Origin: Listeria monocytogenes
GTDB lineage: Bacteria > Bacillota > Bacilli > Lactobacillales > Listeriaceae
NCBI RefSeq assembly: GCF_041765605.1
Contig: NZ_CP168900.1
Coordinates: 1,504,001 to 1,568,000 of the forward strand
DNA: 64,000 nucleotides
Direction of reading: 5' to 3'
Every line of letters starts with the position of its first letter. Within the stretch, counting starts at the first letter, position 1. Position numbers and translations under genes: made by a program. The notes beneath the pieces were generated by a model. The model was not told the DNA's origin and did no database searches. It saw only the letters and a list, made by a program, of their open reading frames with translations. Below, in pieces: positions 60,219 through 64,000 of the stretch.

Positions 60219-61424
60219 ATGGAATCAGTATTTATGTTCTTTTGTACTTTATTGGTTTGGTTAATGACACCAGGAATTGCATTATTTTACGGTGGTATGG
60301 TTCGACGCAAAAATGTGTTGAGTACGGCCATGTATAGTTTTAGTTCGATGGCAATTATTTCTATCCTTTGGGTGATTGTTGGGTATTCGTTAGCTTTTGC
60401 CCCTGGAAACGGCTTTATAGGAAGTTTTGACTGGACCTTCCTTCATAATGTTGGCTTCGCAGCAAATGATACTTACTCAGATGCTATTCCACATATTCTA
60501 TTCATGATGTTTCAAATGACTTTTGCAATTTTGACTGTAGCTATCATTTCTGGGGCATTTGCAGAAAGAATGAATTTCTCCGCTTATTTGATCTTCATTA
60601 TCTTATGGTCGTTACTTGTTTATTCCCCTGTTGCTCACTGGGTTTGGGGTGATGGTGGTTGGTTACGTAATCTCGGTGCACTTGATTTCGCTGGTGGGAA
60701 TGTTGTTCATATTAGTTCAGGTGTAACAGGGTTAGTCCTCGCAATTATGATTGGGCGTAGAAAAGAAGCCGATTCCGCTTCACCGCATAATTTACCTTTA
60801 GCACTTATTGGCGGCATTCTAGTTTGGTTTGGTTGGTACGGATTTAATGTAGGTAGTGCCTTAACAATTGATAATGTAGCCATGATAGCCTTTGTAAACA
60901 CAAACACGGCCGCTGCAGCAGGTATTATCGGTTGGGGACTCGTTGAATGGTTAACGAATAAAAAGCCCACTATGCTTGGAACCATTTCTGGAGCAATTGC
61001 TGGTTTAGTATCCATTACGCCTGCCGCTGGATTTGTCACTGTGCCAAGTTCGCTAATTATCGGTTTCCTCGGCGGAGCACTTTGCTTCTGGGCTGTATTC
61101 TGGTTAAAAGGAAAAGTAAAATACGATGATGCACTTGATGCGTTTGGCCTTCACGGCATTGGCGGCATTTGGGGCGGCATTGCAACCGGACTTTTCGCCA
61201 CAACAAAAGTAAATGAAGCTGGAGCAGATGGATTATTCTATGGCAATGCTTCTCTCGTAGTAAAACAATTAATCGCCATTGGTTCGACGGTAGCATATGT
61301 AGCTGTAGCAACGGCTATAATCGTCGTAATTATCAAACTATTTTTACCAATTCGTGTAAATGAAGAACAAGAATACAAAGGACTTGATTTGACGCTGCAC
61401 GGCGAAAAAGCATATCAAGAATAA
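60219..61424 (+). CDS. amtB: Ammonium transporter AmtB (NrgA)
   Basis: Trimeric ammonium channel, about 11 membrane helices over 401 residues. Conserved histidines (DAFGLHGIGG, VVHISSGVTGL). AGGAG is 8 bases ahead of the ATG at 60219. Paired with glnK, under nitrogen control. Confidence 0.97.
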   Translation: MESVFMFFCTLLVWLMTPGIALFYGGMVRRKNVLSTAMYSFSSMAIISILWVIVGYSLAFAPGNGFIGSFDWTFLHNVGFAANDTYSDAIPHILFMMFQMTFAILTVAIISGAFAERMNFSAYLIFIILWSLLVYSPVAHWVWGDGGWLRNLGALDFAGGNVVHISSGVTGLVLAIMIGRRKEADSASPHNLPLALIGGILVWFGWYGFNVGSALTIDNVAMIAFVNTNTAAAAGIIGWGLVEWLTNKKPTMLGTISGAIAGLVSITPAAGFVTVPSSLIIGFLGGALCFWAVFWLKGKVKYDDALDAFGLHGIGGIWGGIATGLFATTKVNEAGADGLFYGNASLVVKQLIAIGSTVAYVAVATAIIVVIIKLFLPIRVNEEQEYKGLDLTLHGEKAYQE

Positions 61425-61437
61425 AGGAGGCAACAAT

Positions 61438-61803
61438 ATGTCTGGATTAACAAAAATCGAAATTATTACTCGCCCAAACCGCTTTCACTTATTTCAAAAA
61501 GAACTTGCGAAAATCGGCGTAAGCGGCCTAACTGTCACAAAAGCACTCGGTACTGGCTTAGAGAAAGGATTTATCGAACTTTATCGTGGCACAAAAAAAG
61601 AAAGCAATATTCACGAGCGAATGAAAATTGAAATCGTTGTTTCCACTGTTCCTGTGGAAGATGTGCTTCGGGTTGTTAAAGAAACGCTTCGTACCGGCGA
61701 ACCTGGTGATGGAAAAGTTTTTATTTACCCTCTTCAAGACGTTGTTAAGATCAGTACAGGCGAAACTGGAATCGACGCATTACAAGATAAACCATCAAAA
61801 TGA
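61438..61803 (+). CDS. glnK: PII nitrogen regulatory protein GlnK (NrgB)
   Basis: Trimeric PII protein that gates AmtB and senses 2-oxoglutarate/ATP. 121 residues. T-loop region ELYRGTKKESNIHER, like Bacillus NrgB, and GDGKVFIYPL. AAGGAGG precedes the ATG. Confidence 0.96.
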   Translation: MSGLTKIEIITRPNRFHLFQKELAKIGVSGLTVTKALGTGLEKGFIELYRGTKKESNIHERMKIEIVVSTVPVEDVLRVVKETLRTGEPGDGKVFIYPLQDVVKISTGETGIDALQDKPSK

Positions 61804-61952
61804 ATAGTTAAAATGGTGAATTAATTAAAAATGGGGCCTCTATTCTAAAAAATCAATGAGAAATGGCGTTTACCCCTTCCGCTTCTTAGCTTTTACACTT
61901 ATAATGAAAAAGGAAGAACGTTTAGAACAGATAAGGAGGCGCGAAATTCCCT

Positions 61953-62333
61953 ATGCGTAAAATCCCCATTTTCACCGTTCTAGTAGCTATCCTACTTTTT
62001 GGCGGTTATTATCTTTATCAACACGCTTCGTCAAAAGTAGATGTTACCTTTAATTTCGTGGTGGATAAAAAATCAAAAGATAATACCATCACTGGCAAAA
62101 TTGACGGCGCTGGAAACAAATCAATTACACTACCGCTTTCTGAAGAGAGCTGGGATGCAGTAAAAAAAGGGAATCGCTACAATGTGGAAGCCACTTTTTA
62201 TAATAAAAATAAAATCAGCTCCAGTGAAGCGAAAGAATTGGACGGCCCATTCTGGTCCAATGATTCCAATCGAGGATTACTAGTTAATAAAGTACATGTA
62301 GAAAATATTCAAGAATTAAGTGATGATTTTTAA
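61953..62333 (+). CDS. Small exported/membrane-anchored protein, function unknown
   Basis: 126 residues with an N-terminal signal/TM segment (about 5-25) and a charged beta-rich remainder. I do not recognise the family with confidence. GGAGG is 13 bases from the ATG, unusually far. A TATAAT at about 61899 may be its -10. Confidence 0.75.
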   Translation: MRKIPIFTVLVAILLFGGYYLYQHASSKVDVTFNFVVDKKSKDNTITGKIDGAGNKSITLPLSEESWDAVKKGNRYNVEATFYNKNKISSSEAKELDGPFWSNDSNRGLLVNKVHVENIQELSDDF

Positions 62334-62336
62334 AAC

Positions 62337-62378
62337 AAAAAGAAGGTGAGCTTAAGCGCTCACCTTCTTTTTTAGTTT
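62337..62378. terminator. Bidirectional terminator before aspS
   Basis: AGAAGGTGAGC pairs with GCTCACCTTCT around TTAAGC-type loop, T runs on both sides. Confidence 0.92.
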
Positions 62379-64000
62379 GTTTCTTTTTTTACTGTTTCCA
62401 GTTTCAATTCCGCAAGTTGAGCGGCACTAACCTCGCCTGGCGCATTTGTCAGCGGGTCTACTGCGCTTCCTGTTTTAGGGAAGGCAATTGTATCGCGCAA
62501 GTTGTTTCGGCCTGCCAAGATCATAACAATACGATCTAAGCCAAGTGCGATACCGCCATGTGGTGGCGTACCATACTCTAATGCATCCATCAGGAAGCCA
62601 AATTGTTCTTTTGCTGATTCATCCGTGAAACCAAGCGCACGGAACATCGATTCTTGTACTTCTTTTTTGTAAATCCGTAATGAACCGCCGCCAATTTCAT
62701 ATCCATTTAATACGATATCATAAGCTTCTGCCATTACTTTAGAAGAATCAGTTTCAAGAAGCGGGATATCTTCTTCTTTTGGCAAAGTGAATGGATGGTG
62801 CGCAGATACATAACGCCCTGCTTCTTCATCGTATTCAAATAGTGGCCAATCAGTCACCCATAAGAAAGCAAGTTCTTCTTCATTGATTAAGTTCAAGTCT
62901 TTACCAAGTTTATTACGAAGCGCCCCAAGTGACGCCGCAACGATATCTGCTTTATCAGCTGCAAATAGTAATAAATCGCCATCTTCTGCTTGCAGAGCAG
63001 CCTTTAGATCTGCCGCTTTGTCTTCAGGGAAGAATTTAGCAATCGGCCCTTTCAGTTCGCTAGCTTCTACTTTTAGCCAAGCAAGACCTTTTGCCCCGTA
63101 GTTAGCAACAAAAACACCAAGCGCATCTAAATCTTTACGTGAAAAATTAGCTGCCGCACTCTTCGCATTAATCGCTTTTACTTCGCCACCATTTTCAATA
63201 GCGGATTGGAATACTTTGAAATCAACATCTTTAACGACATCTGATACATTTTGCAATTCTAAACCGAAACGAATATCTGGCTTATCACTTCCAAAACGAT
63301 CCATCGCTTCTTTATACGTCATGCGAGGAAACGGTTTGTCGATAGTAATATTTTTCGCTTCTTTCACTACATCTACTAACATATCTTCCGTAATCGCTTG
63401 GATTTCTTCTTTCGTTAAAAAGCTAGTCTCTAAATCGATTTGTGTAAATTCAGGTTGACGGTCACCGCGCAAATCTTCATCGCGGAAGCAACGTACGATT
63501 TGGTAATATTTATCAAAACCTGCAGTCATTAGTAACTGTTTTAAAATTTGCGGAGATTGTGGCAATGCATAGAAGTTACCAGGGTAAACACGACTTGGTA
63601 CAAGATAATCGCGTGCACCTTCTGGCGTACTTTTCGTTAAATAAGGTGTTTCAATATCAAAGAATCCGAGTGCATCTAGTTTATTGCGGAACGTTCTCGT
63701 TACCGTGTGACGCATTTTGAAAATGTTGTTCATTTCCGGGCGTCGTAAGTCTAAATAACGGTATTTCAAACGCAATTCATCCGAAACATTCACGCCATCT
63801 TCAATATAAAATGGTGGTGTTTTAGACGTATTTAAAATGGTAATTTCTTCTGCTAAAACTTCTACTTTACCAGTTGCTAATTTTTCATTGATAGCTTTTT
63901 CACCACGAGCATGAACTGTTCCTTTAATAGTAACAACAAATTCATTTCGAACACTATCAGCGATTTCAAGCGCTTCTTTTGAAAATTCAGGATTGAAAAC
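62372..64000 (-). CDS. aspS: Aspartyl-tRNA synthetase (partial, N-terminus outside window)
   Basis: Class II synthetase. 542 codons before the stop are in the window; the frame stays open to the right edge with no start needed there. Motif 2 [16 protein letters not shown], the bacterial GAD insertion, and motif 3 GLDRIVM are visible. The N-terminal OB anticodon-binding domain is mostly cut off. Confidence 0.97.
   Translation of the reverse strand, partial: VFNPEFSKEALEIADSVRNEFVVTIKGTVHARGEKAINEKLATGKVEVLAEEITILNTSKTPPFYIEDGVNVSDELRLKYRYLDLRRPEMNNIFKMRHTVTRTFRNKLDALGFFDIETPYLTKSTPEGARDYLVPSRVYPGNFYALPQSPQILKQLLMTAGFDKYYQIVRCFRDEDLRGDRQPEFTQIDLETSFLTKEEIQAITEDMLVDVVKEAKNITIDKPFPRMTYKEAMDRFGSDKPDIRFGLELQNVSDVVKDVDFKVFQSAIENGGEVKAINAKSAAANFSRKDLDALGVFVANYGAKGLAWLKVEASELKGPIAKFFPEDKAADLKAALQAEDGDLLLFAADKADIVAASLGALRNKLGKDLNLINEEELAFLWVTDWPLFEYDEEAGRYVSAHHPFTLPKEEDIPLLETDSSKVMAEAYDIVLNGYEIGGGSLRIYKKEVQESMFRALGFTDESAKEQFGFLMDALEYGTPPHGGIALGLDRIVMILAGRNNLRDTIAFPKTGSAVDPLTNAPGEVSAAQLAELKLETVKKETN

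Overview
This window is a Listeria chromosome segment, most likely L. monocytogenes or a very close relative. The base composition is low-GC and the gene order follows the Bacillus/Listeria backbone. From memory, the HrcA, GrpE and ReoM sequences look like those of L. monocytogenes. It runs from the front of dnaG to most of aspS. Almost everything is core housekeeping, and I see no prophage, insertion sequence, CRISPR array, rRNA or tRNA gene.

Layout, mostly on the minus strand. 1-5.8 kb: dnaG (cut by the window edge), yqxD, the PPDK regulator yqfL, and glyQS behind a glycine T-box. 5.8-13.6 kb: recO, a lone plus-strand membrane protein, then the phoH-pgpH-ybeY-dgkA-cdd-era operon and rpsU-yqeY. 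13.7-21.6 kb: the heat-shock operon hrcA-grpE-dnaK-dnaJ-prmA-rsmE, with hemW upstream. 21.7-25.7 kb: a MerR regulator and an NAD(P)-dependent reductase transcribed divergently, then lepA and rpsT. 25.8-30.4 kb: holA and comEA-comEB-comEC. 30.5-35.5 kb: the yqeG-yqeH-aroE-yhbY-nadD-yqeK-rsfS-yqeM operon. 35.7-43.9 kb: pepF, mtnN, yrrS, greA, udk, trmR, mltG, a DedA protein, yrzB, ruvX and reoM. 44-46.9 kb: alaS behind an alanine T-box. 47-51.5 kb: an ABC transporter and a divergent two-component system. 51.5-59.4 kb: recD2, a TPR protein, a lipase-like hydrolase, mnmA, iscS, 6S RNA and rarA. 59.5-64 kb: cymR, amtB-glnK, a small exported protein and aspS (cut by the window edge).

The most informative regulatory DNA is as follows. 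The hrcA promoter region carries a CIRCE operator, an exact CtsR box and a 22-bp inverted repeat. Three 11-bp-phased direct repeats lie in front of the ABC permease. Two GlnR-type boxes flank the amtB promoter. There are two T-boxes and a 6S RNA gene with its own promoter. Many start codons were moved inward from the longest open frame because a good ribosome-binding site dictates it. comEC appears to start at a non-canonical ATC codon.

Compared from memory with Bacillus subtilis, the backbone lacks the sporulation genes that interrupt it there (gpr-spoIIP by lepA, yqfCD by phoH). It carries Listeria-side insertions at recO/era, hemW/lepA and alaS/recD2. I found no strong candidate for a wholly new system; the findings are mostly cis-regulatory and comparative.
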